Below, one piece after another: positions 50,201 through 61,098 of a stretch of 64,000 bases of DNA. The position numbers and the translations under genes were made by a program. Position 1 is the first letter of the stretch; every line of letters begins with the position of its first letter. Under the pieces are notes generated by a model. The model was not told the DNA's origin. It did not search any database and saw nothing but the letters and a program-made list of their open reading frames with translations. Source of the DNA: Sympetrum striolatum (Eukaryota > Arthropoda > Insecta > Odonata > Libellulidae); contig OX388343.1 in assembly GCA_947579665.1 (NCBI GenBank), positions 87,090,254-87,154,253 on the forward strand, given 5' to 3'.

Positions 50201-53200
50201 TCCAAAAACAAACAGGTCTGAAATGGGAGGACAAGAAAGAAGAGGTGGGAAGGAGAAGAAGCAGGGTGATTCTCGTCAGTATGTGGAAAGGTATCATTTT
50301 AAGTTGTCCTTATTTACATGTTTATCTCTGATATCTAGAACGTTTAAGGATTTATTATGTGAACACCATCAGTCTCATAGTAGCTAGCTCATCATTCATG
50401 GTAGCATGGGCGTCGCCAGGGGGGGGCAGGGGGGGGCAGCTGCCCCCCCCCTGGAGACCCATTCGTATTTTGGTCCCGGATGTGTTGTAGAAAAAAATTT
50501 TAGGCACGAGCGTATTTGAAAAGAATTTAGACCCAAAACAAAGTCAAGTGTTGGCACGTGTAAACACAAGTGATGGGAAAAGTACCTACTTCCTCATAGG
50601 AAATTCATTTATACCTCCAACGCAGCAAAAATATTTCAACAATACTTTGTAGTAGAGTCCTTCGCCCCTTCCCTCCCAAGGAAAGAAAAGTTCGGTTTCG
50701 GGGTGAACAATGTAGTTAGAACTGCCTCTCGGTGCGATCAGAGCGCGAGGTTATGCGATTATGTCCTCTCTCTCAAACTACCTTGAGTATCGTCCGACAA
50801 TCGCCGGCAAAACACAAAGGATTCAGTTTTTTTTTCGTTTTCCCTTCAAAATGAACATAAGAAAGTTTTGCGGTGAGTATTTTGCAAATAGGCCCAAGCA
50901 GTGGCGCAGCGAGGGGGGGAAGTTTAGGGGTTCAAACCCCCCCAAAAATTCCTATGACTACTGTCCATGCAAAAAGTCTAGATACTCGAGTTTGAAGTGT
51001 TGTATCTCAGTAACCTATTCATCGATAGCAATGAAATAAACTGAAAATGAAAGAAAATTTATTTTTACGTTTTGTGAATACCATCAGCGATTTTTTACCG
51101 TATCAACAAAATTTTTATTTGACATTGTATAAAAAAAGCAAGTTTTTTTGCACTCAGAAATCGGTAGCTCCACTTTGAACGCTAATTTTTCAAAAGCTTC
51201 TCAAGTTATCAACATGAGACTTCATAAGGTGCAAGATCTATCTTTTATAAATGCATATGCTGAAGTAGAACCTCGTTACTACTTATTTACTATCCAAAAA
51301 TTGTTGATAAAGAAAACTCTGCTATTTTCGTTATTTAACGACCTACAAGAAATTTTAAAGTGCCGTGGGCACCGCATACACGCACTGTTGACGAATTTGA
51401 TAATTTTTACAATGAAAAATTACTACCATTGTCCATGTAGAATTTTATTTAACCTTGTCTCGCGGAGCGCTGAGCCCGCTTATCTCACCAGGAAATTCCA
51501 GGGAGGGGACGGAAAAAGCGTGCGCGGTTGCCTCGTCGACCTCTCGCGTGGTCTGGATGTTACTCTGTACCGTTTGTCACTCTTCTTCTCTCTTTCTCTA
51601 CGGAAAAAGCTAATTACACACAGCACCTTGCGAATCTCGGATTCAGATAAACGGGCTCTGCACGTCTTGAACACCTTGGAAGTACTTTTCCATTAAGGTT
51701 CAGGCACATCGAGCGCGATCTGTCAAGGCAATCGACAATCTCGGCCCGCGGCGAGCCGGCGATCTATTTGTATGATGCAATATTGCATCATACAAATGTG
51801 ACACGACAACTTTGCGTAGAAGCTCTTGGTTCATTAACTGCCGACCTTTGGGCAAAGTGTGTAAATCATGTAAAAAAGTTAGAAGACAATTATTGGGAAA
51901 AAGATTACCTGGTGGACGAAGAGGCAACCGCGCACGCTTTTTCCACCCCCTCCCCTGCACTTTCTTGGTGAGATAAGCGGGCTGAGAGCTCCGCGAAACA
52001 AGGATAAATAACATTCTACATGGACAATGTTAGTAATTTTTCATTGTAAAAATTATCAAATTCGTCAACAGTGCGTGTTGAGCTATCGGTTTCTGAGCGC
52101 TAAAAACCGTGCTTTTTTCATACAATGTCAAATAAAAAATTTGTTGACACGGTAAAAAAATCGCTGATGGTATTCACAAAACGTAAAAATAAATTTTCTT
52201 TCATTTTCAGTTTATTTCATTGCTATCGATGAATAGGTTACTGAGATACAACACTTCAAACTCGAGTATCTAGACTTTTTGCATGGACTAGTAGCTTTGC
52301 ATGCCAGTAAATATGGCTCCGATTACAGCTAAGTTGATGTTTTCGGTTGCAGAGCAGGTCAAGAGCCGACATCGACATCAATGGGACGCTACGAGTGTTT
52401 CGCACACAATGTTCAACGCATGCATTTCTTAACCATATCCTTTTGTTAGATGACTCACACCATAAGATAAGATTCCCATGAGAAGAATTCGAAAGTGCTG
52501 ATTCGTTTACTCCTCGCAAAAACACAAGGGAACATTCGAGAAGTAATTCGAAACTTACACCCTGAAAACAGAGATTAAGATCACGTTTGAGAGACAAAAA
52601 GGTTGATAAAACGCTCAGTTAGATCTGATGCATGTGACTGTTTTGAGGGTGTGAATGCAAAGCTAGGCTCGTGAATACAGTAGAACCCCGGTAATCCGGA
52701 CACTCGCTAATCCGGAACCCTCGGTAATCCGGACGGTCCATTGGGAGTTATGCAAACCCGCAACTTCTTCTTGTGAACATATAAACACGCATATTAGTAA
52801 CAAGTAACGAGAGGTGGACTGACTATTTGAAAAATGTCTCCATTGGCTGCAATGATGTGATGGAGGGCGAAGTATTTCGTTTATTGTGATAACACATCTA
52901 AGTTGTGATACTTTTCTGAGACAGCATTTTTCCATTAGAGGAATGCTTAATATGTGCGAGACTTAACAATTTCGAAAGACAATAAATTTTCAGTTGCAGC
53001 AGGGTATCACTTCTCAAAACATCACGTTCATGAAAATGCTATGAGAGAAGAGCCGAAAGAAATAATCCTTCCCTTTGATAGACGTCCAATGAGGGTGACC
53101 ATGCATGCGCTATAGAGTTGGTGTTTATCAGCGAGAAAAGCTAAACAATTTTAAGTTACTGCGTGTAATCAATGAGAAAGTAATTAAAGCGAGGATTAAA

Positions 53201-56200
53201 TTTATGCCGCGTGCAAATGTGACTGGAAAACATAAGCTTCCTCTGTTTGTTGTCGGAACAGCAAAAAATCCCCGTGCATTCAAGTCAGTCACACTACCTG
53301 TGTGCTATCGAGGGCAAAAAAACTCTTGGGTCACACGAAAATTATTTTTGGATTGGTTTAAAACAGAATTCGTTCCAGCAGTTCGACAGCATATGAAATC
53401 CGTCAATTCATCACAACGTGCTTTATTGTTGCTCGATAATTGTCCTGGCCATCCTTCTGCAGAAGAATTGTGCACTGATGACGTTGAAATTTCCGCAATG
53501 TTTTTACCCCCTAACACGACTGCGCTGATCCAACCCATGAATCAGAATGTTTTTCAAAGCATTAGGTTAGGATATCGTAAGCTGCTTCTTACAAATATTC
53601 TTAATGATCCTGTAAACAATAAAAATTGCACTGTAAACAATAAAAATGCACTGAAAAAGGTAAATTTAAAAGATGTCGTGTTCAATCTAGCTAACTGTTT
53701 GGCATCTGTGTCTAAATTATTGATCAGCAAGTCGTAGAAAAATTTACTCCCAAATTTTATTGGTTCTGAAGTTTTAGTAAATGTGCAAACTGAATAAATT
53801 CAGCTTGCGCCACTCATTAATCAGTTACAAAATTCTAACCCAATATCTAACCCTGAAGCTCTCCAGTGGGCTGCTGAGGCTGACGACAGTTTGGCTCGAA
53901 ACGAAGCTGTAACAGATGACGAAATTATCAGAACAGTAACGAGAGAAGATGATGATGATGACGACGACCACCCTGTAGACTCCGTCAAAATTTTTCATTC
54001 TGTGGCTTTGGCGGCACTCAATACATCATTAAAGTGGGCCGTGGAGCAAATTTTTGAAGCAAATGAAATTATGCTCTTTAGACGTTTTAGAGACCGTGCA
54101 CTTGATTTAAAAATAAGAACGGTCGCGCAAAAGTTAAAACAGACTTTTTTGCTCGCTGATAATGTTCATTCACTTCATATGTTGTAATACCTTATGTAAT
54201 ATATACATGCATTATCTATACAATGTAATTTTTGAGAAAAAAGGTTTTTTACGTTATTTTTTGAAAACCTCGCTAATCCGGAAACACCGCTAATTCGGAC
54301 GCTATGTGCCTGAATTCGTCCGGATTACCGGGGTTCTACTGTAGTGCATTTGAGAAATTCACAGGGAACAGTTCGAAGGAGAGTTTAGTTTGGATTTCAT
54401 AACATACAGATGGACATCCGAAAATTTTTTTCACAGTCCGCTAATAGCTCGAGGCCTCTATCGGGAAAACATAAGTTAATGTCTATGTAGTTTTTTGTAA
54501 AATGACCATTATTAGTTGCATAAATTAGGATTGTATTATTTTAGGGCTGTTATCACAGGGCACATCTCAAGATGAGTTAGCGACAATTGCAAAGTTACTT
54601 GTTCCTTTATTAAGCATTCTGGACGATTAAAAGTCTATACAGTAGGCTCTTCATTACTCGGGATGATATAAAATATACCGATCCATATTTTATAATTACC
54701 CGTAAATTTGCTGTATAGTTACGAAAATAATTCAATAACCGGGTTTCCGTATAAATTTGTAAAAGTATTGGAGCAATACAAGATATCAGTAAAAATTAAT
54801 TTTCGATGATATTATTAATAATATACCATTTTGGAAGCAAACCAGTCAGCTGAAAGGTATTGTGCGCGTAAGTTACGCACATATTAACGTAACTGTGACT
54901 TGATGACTTGAAATAAATTTGAAAAACTTTTAAAACTGTGACTTAAATTCTTCAGCTTCCTTTTCGATGCAGCCAATTTTTTCTCTTGTGATAGAATCCC
55001 ACGAATCTCATATCTGGTTATGCAATGCCCATTCAAAATTTCAATTCGTGGAAAATTTTTGTTTCCTTTGAACACTCAGTGCGTAAGACTGGGTTTTGTA
55101 TCATCTCTCTGCTGGTTAAACCACCTATTAATTAGTCTAAATAATTGTAAGTTGACGTCTTCATTTTTTCCACCTTGGTATATAACTTGATTTCTGTAAA
55201 TTCAATTATAATATCAACTATAATCAAGAGTCTACAGAATATTTTAATGCAGCCGAATTTTTACTCTCCGGTATGTGACGCATTCAATTGAATACTTGGC
55301 TAATACATAAATAACGAAATCAGGCATAATTGTAAGCCTACGAGAAAATTTCATCTGATATAAATGATTTTTTGTTTCTTAGAAGAGGAGGTAATTTTAA
55401 TAGCAACGGATGAAGTCATTCCTAAGAAAGCTGCTGATCGTATAGTCTAATAACGAAAGACGTTCAAATAAGGATGGGTGCACCAATGTGGTGATTTATT
55501 GAGACGTTTTATATCGCTTGTCAAATAACGGTAACTATTTTATCCTTTTCGCGCTTGGCAACCTCTTGGAAGAAAGAACTCTCAAAGACTCGGGAAGTAT
55601 ATGTCTGCAGCATTAAAATACTTTCGCATCGAAAAAAATGACTTTTTAATAGGAATTGGACGTATCCAAACAAAACTTATGATAAGTTTCCAATAGTTTG
55701 CTTATGTAAACTACTATCTTGGAAAGTTTAATGAGTTTGCCATATAAGAGTTAAACTCCTCTATTTTTCAATAAATTTAGTTTTTGAAAGATTTGACGTA
55801 TTTTTAGTAAGAAGCGGGCATGAATAAACTAGCCCCATGTAAGTTAGGCATTTTTCATTTTATCAGGCAGCTAGCCCAGTGGCTGGCGACGCCCTTGCAT
55901 GGTAGGTATTTTTATTGGCATCAAATATTAAAAAAAACTGTCCATACTTTCTGATCTTTATATGCATCATCCTCTTCAAGAACTCCCATCCGTTCATACT
56001 TTCCCTTTTTTTTCTGCAAACTTTTAACATGTGGAGGATCTTAGAGAATGTTTAAATAGTAGTCATTGAAACTGAATCGATCTCTTAACAAAATAAGACT
56101 TGAATTTTGTTCGTGATTTGTTTTTTGTTTTCAAGGCAATTAACTGCGTACAGTAACTATTCAAGCATCAGTGGCATTTAATATTTATATTAATGGAACT

Positions 56201-59200
56201 GATGATTCAAACTAGAAGAAGCAAAAGTAAATTGAATGAAATCTACCAGCTATTCCTTAGAATTGTCATAATAATGAGCTTGCTATCTGAAGTTAATTCT
56301 TCCTCCATTAAGTGAAAAATATCCTATTTTAAACAAGAGTACAATGTCATATATATCAGTTCAAATTATCTTTTCTGTGCATTGTAATTATTAGCATAAG
56401 TTACTTGGTAGTTTTGTATGCTAATATTATTATTGATTTAGAATCCTTTCCATGTGTCATATGATTTTATTTCTATACTATAAAAAACATTGATACTTAT
56501 CCTGCTATCTTTCTGTCCTACTCTTCCTTCTACTAACCTTTTTCTTTGATACGTTTTTGACCCCAAGAGAACACCATGCTCTCAGCTTGTCTTATGTTTT
56601 CAAAGCTGATACAACTTACTTACCTGATGCACCATATTGGTTTTCACTTCATAAACAAGAAATGCCATTATTTTTTTTGCAAATACAAATTTTTCCTTGC
56701 TTGCTATTATAGACTAGTGGAGAACTTACTGAAGGTTATATTTATACAACTTATCATTACCCTGCATTAACTTTTAATTTTATACCATTTAATAGAGACA
56801 ATTTAATGACAAGGATTAGATATTCAACTTATTAAAATAATAAAATCCAATCATCACTTAAACAAGTAACACTCCTTTCCTAAAGCTACCAAAACCTATA
56901 AATACTGTGTTGAAAATGCATTCAAGTCTATTGTTAGCATAATGTCCCACTCTCTGCAGTCGTCCTTGTAAAATATCCCGTCGAGAATCCTGTGATCAAT
57001 GCTTATTTGTGGATAAGTTGTCATATTTAAGTGCTTCATTCAAAATCAGTCAATGGTTCAAGATATACATATATTGTTATTTAGTTTCTTTTTCTTCCAT
57101 GGCTATTGCATCTATTTTCAATATTCATATCTTTAAAAAATGTCATTCCTATTCGTACCATGAAAAACAATCAACTGGGCATTTGATATATATTATCTGA
57201 TTTGGAACTTTTTCAAACAGGCATAACCAAAAGTCTGGAAAGGTGTGGCTTAACAAAGGAGAGACTAGGAATCAAAAACATTCAGAGGAAAGGATCAAAA
57301 TTCAAAAGTCAGATACAGAAAGAATACCGAATGAATCAGAGAAGAAAGGAGAGGAGCCTATGGTAGGAGAAGGCAGGCTTTCAAGTTCAACCTCTGAGGA
57401 TCTTATTCATAATTCATCTCAAGTAACAACCCCATCAAGTGAAGTGGAAGAACCAGGTAGTGAGAGGATTTCCAATGAGGGAAAGGTCAGGAAGGAACCA
57501 GTCCATAAAGATAAGACAGATTCTGAAACAAAACAAGGAAATCAAGATAAGAATTCGTCTAAGAGTTCACAGGACTCAGGTGGTGGCTCATCAAATAATC
57601 CAAATGCTAACGGAGAAGTAAGAAGGATGCGCAACAAGGTGGGTACATCGCGGGACTCAGGCTCGCAGAAGATGATCAAGAACAAGGTTAGTTTCTGCCC
57701 AAAAGGTTATTTATACATCCTAACACTGATGTGGGCTTCAGTGGAGAAACTTCTTTCGTTTGTTATTCAATTCACCAGCATACGCATTATTTGGATAATG
57801 TGATTTTTATGCATACCTTTCAGCTATAATTGGTAAAGACTGTGCATGAAATGATCACATTAGTGTTAACCTTATAGCTACGCTGATGTTGGTAGAGGCA
57901 AAAAAATGTATTTCCTGCTTCAAAGAAGTTGGTGGGTTTCCAAATGAAATGTAAATTTCTACGCCTAAGTCTCAGTACATTTTGTAAATAGCTAAACATT
58001 TAAATGCTTTACCTTTAATCTTATGGAGCCGAATTTTTACTTCTATTAAAATAATACCCTATGAAAGTGTCTGAAAATTTAACCTTAAATGCTGTAAATA
58101 TCACATGAACTGTATGGAGTTCAGCAAGAATTGATGCAAGCAAAGGATTTATGTTTGTTGTTGCTATTGTGACATCTGCATTCTTTTTGTTGTAAGAATG
58201 TATATCCCTGTGCAACAAGTCCTAACTAATATGTTTTTGATTTGATGTATAACAATTGTTTATTTTTATTTCCTAATTTTTGTCTCCCAATCAATTTCCT
58301 CCTACTACCATGCTGTCATTTAATTTTCTAAAGTAATATTTGCTCATGAAATTACAAATGCAAATCAATCCATTTGCTGTGTGTACATAGAAAATTTAGC
58401 TTGAATGTGAGTTTCGACCAATTGATGTAACTCAATCTCAAAGTCGGTCATTTAGTGCCAAAACTTTCATTTAAAGACTCCAATGGAAATAATGTTACAA
58501 TTTTTTTGTATGGAAGCTTTACACTATTATAATTAGGATTGGCTGTGCCATAATTTCCGATACTGTAAGTAGATGGTAAGGATTTGTAGCTAAGTTCAGA
58601 CCGCAACTTCAGCTAGATCTTCAGCCAAGATCCCCTTACCATCATCATTTCTCCAAGAGTTTGGTTGGATATTTCATATTTTTACATACTGTATGCTCGT
58701 TAAAACTTATTGACACATGAACAGTCCTTCCTCTTAAAATGTCAGCAACTCAGTTTTTTAGATAGTAATTTACTAAAGCAGTTATTTGTTGAAAGAAAAC
58801 TATTATGCATTATATTGGTTGTTTCAATCACAAATTAATTTTTTTCACAAAGATTTTATAAACTCTTGCTATAAAGCAGAGAAAGAGACAATTTTTACTG
58901 TTGCGAGATGTATCTCTCATTATCATTTCAAACTGCCATGAAAGGCCGAAGTAATATCCATGTAATTGATATTGAGCAGAATTCCAGATATAATTCTGTG
59001 AAACTATTAACACAGGAAAATCTTATCATGTATGTATCATCATAATTTATTGGCTTCTTTTGGCACAATGTGTTTCATAATTAAAAATTGCCCATCATTA
59101 AGTTTATTTAATAATTTAGCTATCATGAAATCATCAGTTGTAGTATGGATTGATCAAAACCAAGTGACTCTCATTTATTTTATTCAGGCATTGAAAATGC

Positions 59201-60581
59201 ACAGTGCTCCACGTAAACAAATTAAAGTATAATAAATAAGAAATCATTAGTTTGATAAAAGAAAATTGGAACACAGCTGTTAATGAATTAGAGGTTTAAA
59301 AGATCGCCAATAGCAATCTTTGTTGGTGCTCTGCCCCTTGAGGACACTGGTTTTTAGAAACAGTATAAGTCCTGATTACAAACTTTCTAAGAGGCATCCA
59401 ATGCACATTTCGATACCAATACTAATATCTTCACAGGGGTGCCTTCTGTTTTGTCCAAAAACTAGTGGCATCAAGGTACTTAGTACTGACTAAGATGGCT
59501 ATTGAAGATCTTTTAAACCCACATTAATTTGATGTGTTGTTTTTAAGGTATATTTTGAATAATATTCCCTTAAATTTTTGTAGGTCAAATTTACATTTTG
59601 ATTCAAGTAAACCATTTTATTATTTACAATCATTTAAAATCTGTATGTTTTTAAACTTTTCAAAGATTATACTATAAAAAACTATAGATTGCATTTGAAA
59701 TATGATATGTTTTAAGTTTCATGATACTAAAGCTTTTAATATTTCTGAAATAAATTTGTCCAAATAATTTTTTTATACATTCATACTTCATAAAGAAATA
59801 TTATGTTGATCCCAAAACATGATTGTACTTAAGTCCCCACTTCAAGCCTTAGTTTAACATGCTGTTTAGTTCCAAATGTTAGGTGACTGTTTAGTGTGGT
59901 TTGCATGTGGTATTCCTTATTAATCAATGTGTTTCATTTTTGTGTGTGTTCTATTTGAATGTCTGCAATGTTTTGAATGGAAAATTTTATATGTATTTTC
60001 TTTGGTTTTATGCTTCATTGTTGAATTCGCGATCTGAACTGATACATTAATCATTACAAATATTTTTATGTCACTGAAATGAGGAAAATTTTTAACGTTT
60101 TCAGGATCGACCTTCTATAGAAATATATAGACCAGGTATGAGACGACTGAATCAACAAAAGAAAGATCCAGATGGTGGTGGTAATAACAAAGGGCAGTCT
60201 AACTCATCCAGTGCCAATAACGATGCTGCTAGTGATTCGAGTACTGGCACTGCCAGTGGGCACTCAAACACTCATCCCAATGCGGGTAATGTGAAAGGAA
60301 AGGATAGAGATGACAAGCGAAGAGTTGCTGGTGGCAGGGGTGGTGGAAACAAGAGAAGAGAAGGCTATTGGAAACAAAACGAAGATGGTGGAAATGTGAG
60401 ACACGAAGGAAGGAACAAAGGCAGAGAGGATAGGGGAAGAGGTGGATGGGTGGGCCAAGGAGAAGGCGTTAGACCATCTAATGAAGGGAACGGTAGAGAT
60501 CGATACGAAGAAAAGCTAATCAAAGAAGATCAAGTTGAAGTGAGATCAATGACTTTCAAAAGAAGCGTCAGCAGAGATTAG
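44235..60581 (+). CDS. Upf3: Regulator of nonsense transcripts 3 (UPF3)
   Basis: Core nonsense-mediated decay factor that bridges the exon-junction complex to UPF2/UPF1. Eight exons: 44235-44345, 44460-44673, 44992-45243, 47397-47626, 49050-49268, 50040-50290, 57221-57686, 60105-60581. They sum to 2220 bp, an unbroken frame of 739 codons plus TAG. The UPF2-binding RRM-like domain starts at VVIRRLPPSM (38-47) and runs through GNEYRAVVEFAPFQKIP to about residue 190. Exon 4 is a Lys/Glu/Arg-rich coiled-coil segment. Exon 5 holds an acidic run. Exons 6 and 7 are Gly/Ser/Glu-rich and probably disordered. The exon-junction-complex binding motif RPSIEIYRPG lies at about 583-592, followed by an Arg/Gly-rich tail. 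The protein is longer than the vertebrate forms (roughly 450-480 residues) because of the disordered middle. AATAAA signals lie at 60,649-60,658. Confidence 0.95.
47655..47870 (+). repeat. tRNA-derived SINE in UPF3 intron 4
   Basis: An exact B-box GGTTCGAATCC (about 47,710) with a tRNA-like upstream stretch (TAGTTAGCATTC). It is followed by a hairpin-forming body (GGTGAAG near 47,782 against CTTCACC near 47,820). It starts within 30 bp of the end of UPF3 exon 4, in the same orientation. Confidence 0.65.
51766..51797. repeat. Perfect 32-bp palindrome
   Basis: ATTTGTATGATGCAAT joined to its exact reverse complement with no spacer, near the middle of the fold-back element. Confidence 0.95.
51811..51911 (+). 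pseudogene. Possible transposase C-terminal fragment
   Basis: The plus-strand frame reads SLTADLWAKCVNHVKKLE followed by NYWEKDYLVDE. It looks coding and resembles the C-terminal end of insect DDE transposases that I recall only loosely. No catalytic part is present. Confidence 0.3.
52676..54343 (+). mobile_element. Tigger (pogo superfamily) element, inactive
   Basis: Near-perfect inverted ends CAGTAGAACCCCGGTAATCC at 52678 and their complement ending at 54341, with TA at 52676-52677 and 54342-54343. Length 1664 bp. Subterminal CTAATCCGGA motifs repeat, as is usual in Tiggers. The frame 53105-53737 encodes the second half of the DDE domain (LLLLDNCPGHP, then FLPPNTTALIQPMNQ). A later frame to 54187 gives the acidic C-terminal part. 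The N-terminal helix-turn-helix and first catalytic Asp are deleted, and the third catalytic Asp is Asn. Nested in the hAT. Confidence 0.93.
59293..59520. mobile_element. MITE of the GGTTTAAAATC family
   Basis: Inverted ends of about 30 bp (GGTTTAAAAGATCGCCAATA at left, complemented at right around 59,485-59,520). About 228 bp, non-coding, inside UPF3 intron 7. The left part matches repeats at 35,450 and 41,097. Confidence 0.6.
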
Positions 60582-60648
60582 ATCTTTATTTTTGAAAATA
60601 TTTTGTAAATCGATATGTCCTTGTTAAACTATTTGATCTGGAAGTCTA

Positions 60649-60693
60649 AATAAATAAAAAGCTGTAAATTTACTCACTATGCAAACATTTATT
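60649..60693. promoter_or_regulatory. Facing poly(A) signals of UPF3 and NDUFA1
   Basis: Plus-strand AATAAA hexamers at 60,649-60,658 follow the UPF3 stop by about 70 bp. The minus-strand AATAAA at 60,688-60,693 follows the NDUFA1 stop by about 50 bp. The two signals lie about 30 bp apart, so the transcripts probably abut or overlap. Confidence 0.65.
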
Positions 60694-60741
60694 TGGTAAA
60701 ATTATATGTACATTTTCTAAGGCAGCAATCGTTAATATCCA

Positions 60742-61098
60742 TCACTGATCTGGAATGGATTCAAGACCCTAAAAGAGATTTTCGAAAGTTAACTGAGAAA
60801 TTACATAGATTTGACCAACAAACAAGAATCAAACATACCTTTGTATTGTATGCGTCTCCGGTCATCCTATGATCCCTAATGTAGGCAATCTGGTTGAAAT
60901 TTGATGTAACGTCCCTCCGGAAAGCCTTAAACGAATACGAGATGCATAAAGTCAACAATCCGAAGAGCTTAATATCGCAATACCTCTCAATTTACTTACA
61001 TTTCCTAAGAATACTCTATTAAGTGCATAGGTTGCAACTGGAGGTACTGTGAAAGCAGCTACAATGATAGCGAAAGAAGGCAATATTTCGAACCACAT
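60742..61098 (-). CDS. NDUFA1: NADH:ubiquinone oxidoreductase subunit A1 (MWFE)
   Basis: Accessory single-pass membrane subunit of mitochondrial complex I, needed for assembly of the membrane arm. Three exons on the minus strand (61098-61000, 60925-60839, 60768-60742) give 213 bp, 70 codons plus TGA, exactly the usual family length. It begins with the hallmark MWFEILP, followed by the hydrophobic helix (about residues 7-27). The charged intermembrane part (AFRRDVTSNFNQ, YIRDHRMTGD) ends in YNTKGLESIPDQ, matching the family ending YxxKGLExI. An in-frame ATG 18 codons upstream exists, but the family start MWFE is preferred. Tail to tail with UPF3: only 160 bp separate the stop codons. Confidence 0.95.

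Larger units (their letters stand above)
50898..52300. mobile_element. Fold-back element nested in the hAT
   Basis: Starts with CAGTGGCGCAGCGAGG (50,899), a transposon-end-like sequence followed by a G-run and C-run. Long inverted arms: 50,955-51,172 pairs with 52,080-52,290, and 51,375-51,535 pairs with 51,905-52,075. About 200 bp (51,175-51,375) are present only in the left arm. No matching right terminus is recognisable. Confidence 0.75.
50397..55905 (+). mobile_element. hAT-type transposon with 8-bp target duplication, host of nested insertions
   Basis: Terminal inverted repeats CATGGGCGTCGCCAG (50405-50419) and its near-complement at the right end (55883-55897) are flanked by the identical octamer CATGGTAG (50397-50404 and 55898-55905). 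Total length is 5493 bp without the duplications. A TIR of the GGGCGTCGCCAG type plus an 8-bp duplication is the hAT signature. A G/C homopolymer-rich hairpin lies just inside the left end. A frame from 50,851 starts MNIRKFCGEYF, like the start of hAT transposases, and stops at the next insertion. Sits in UPF3 intron 6. Confidence 0.85.
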
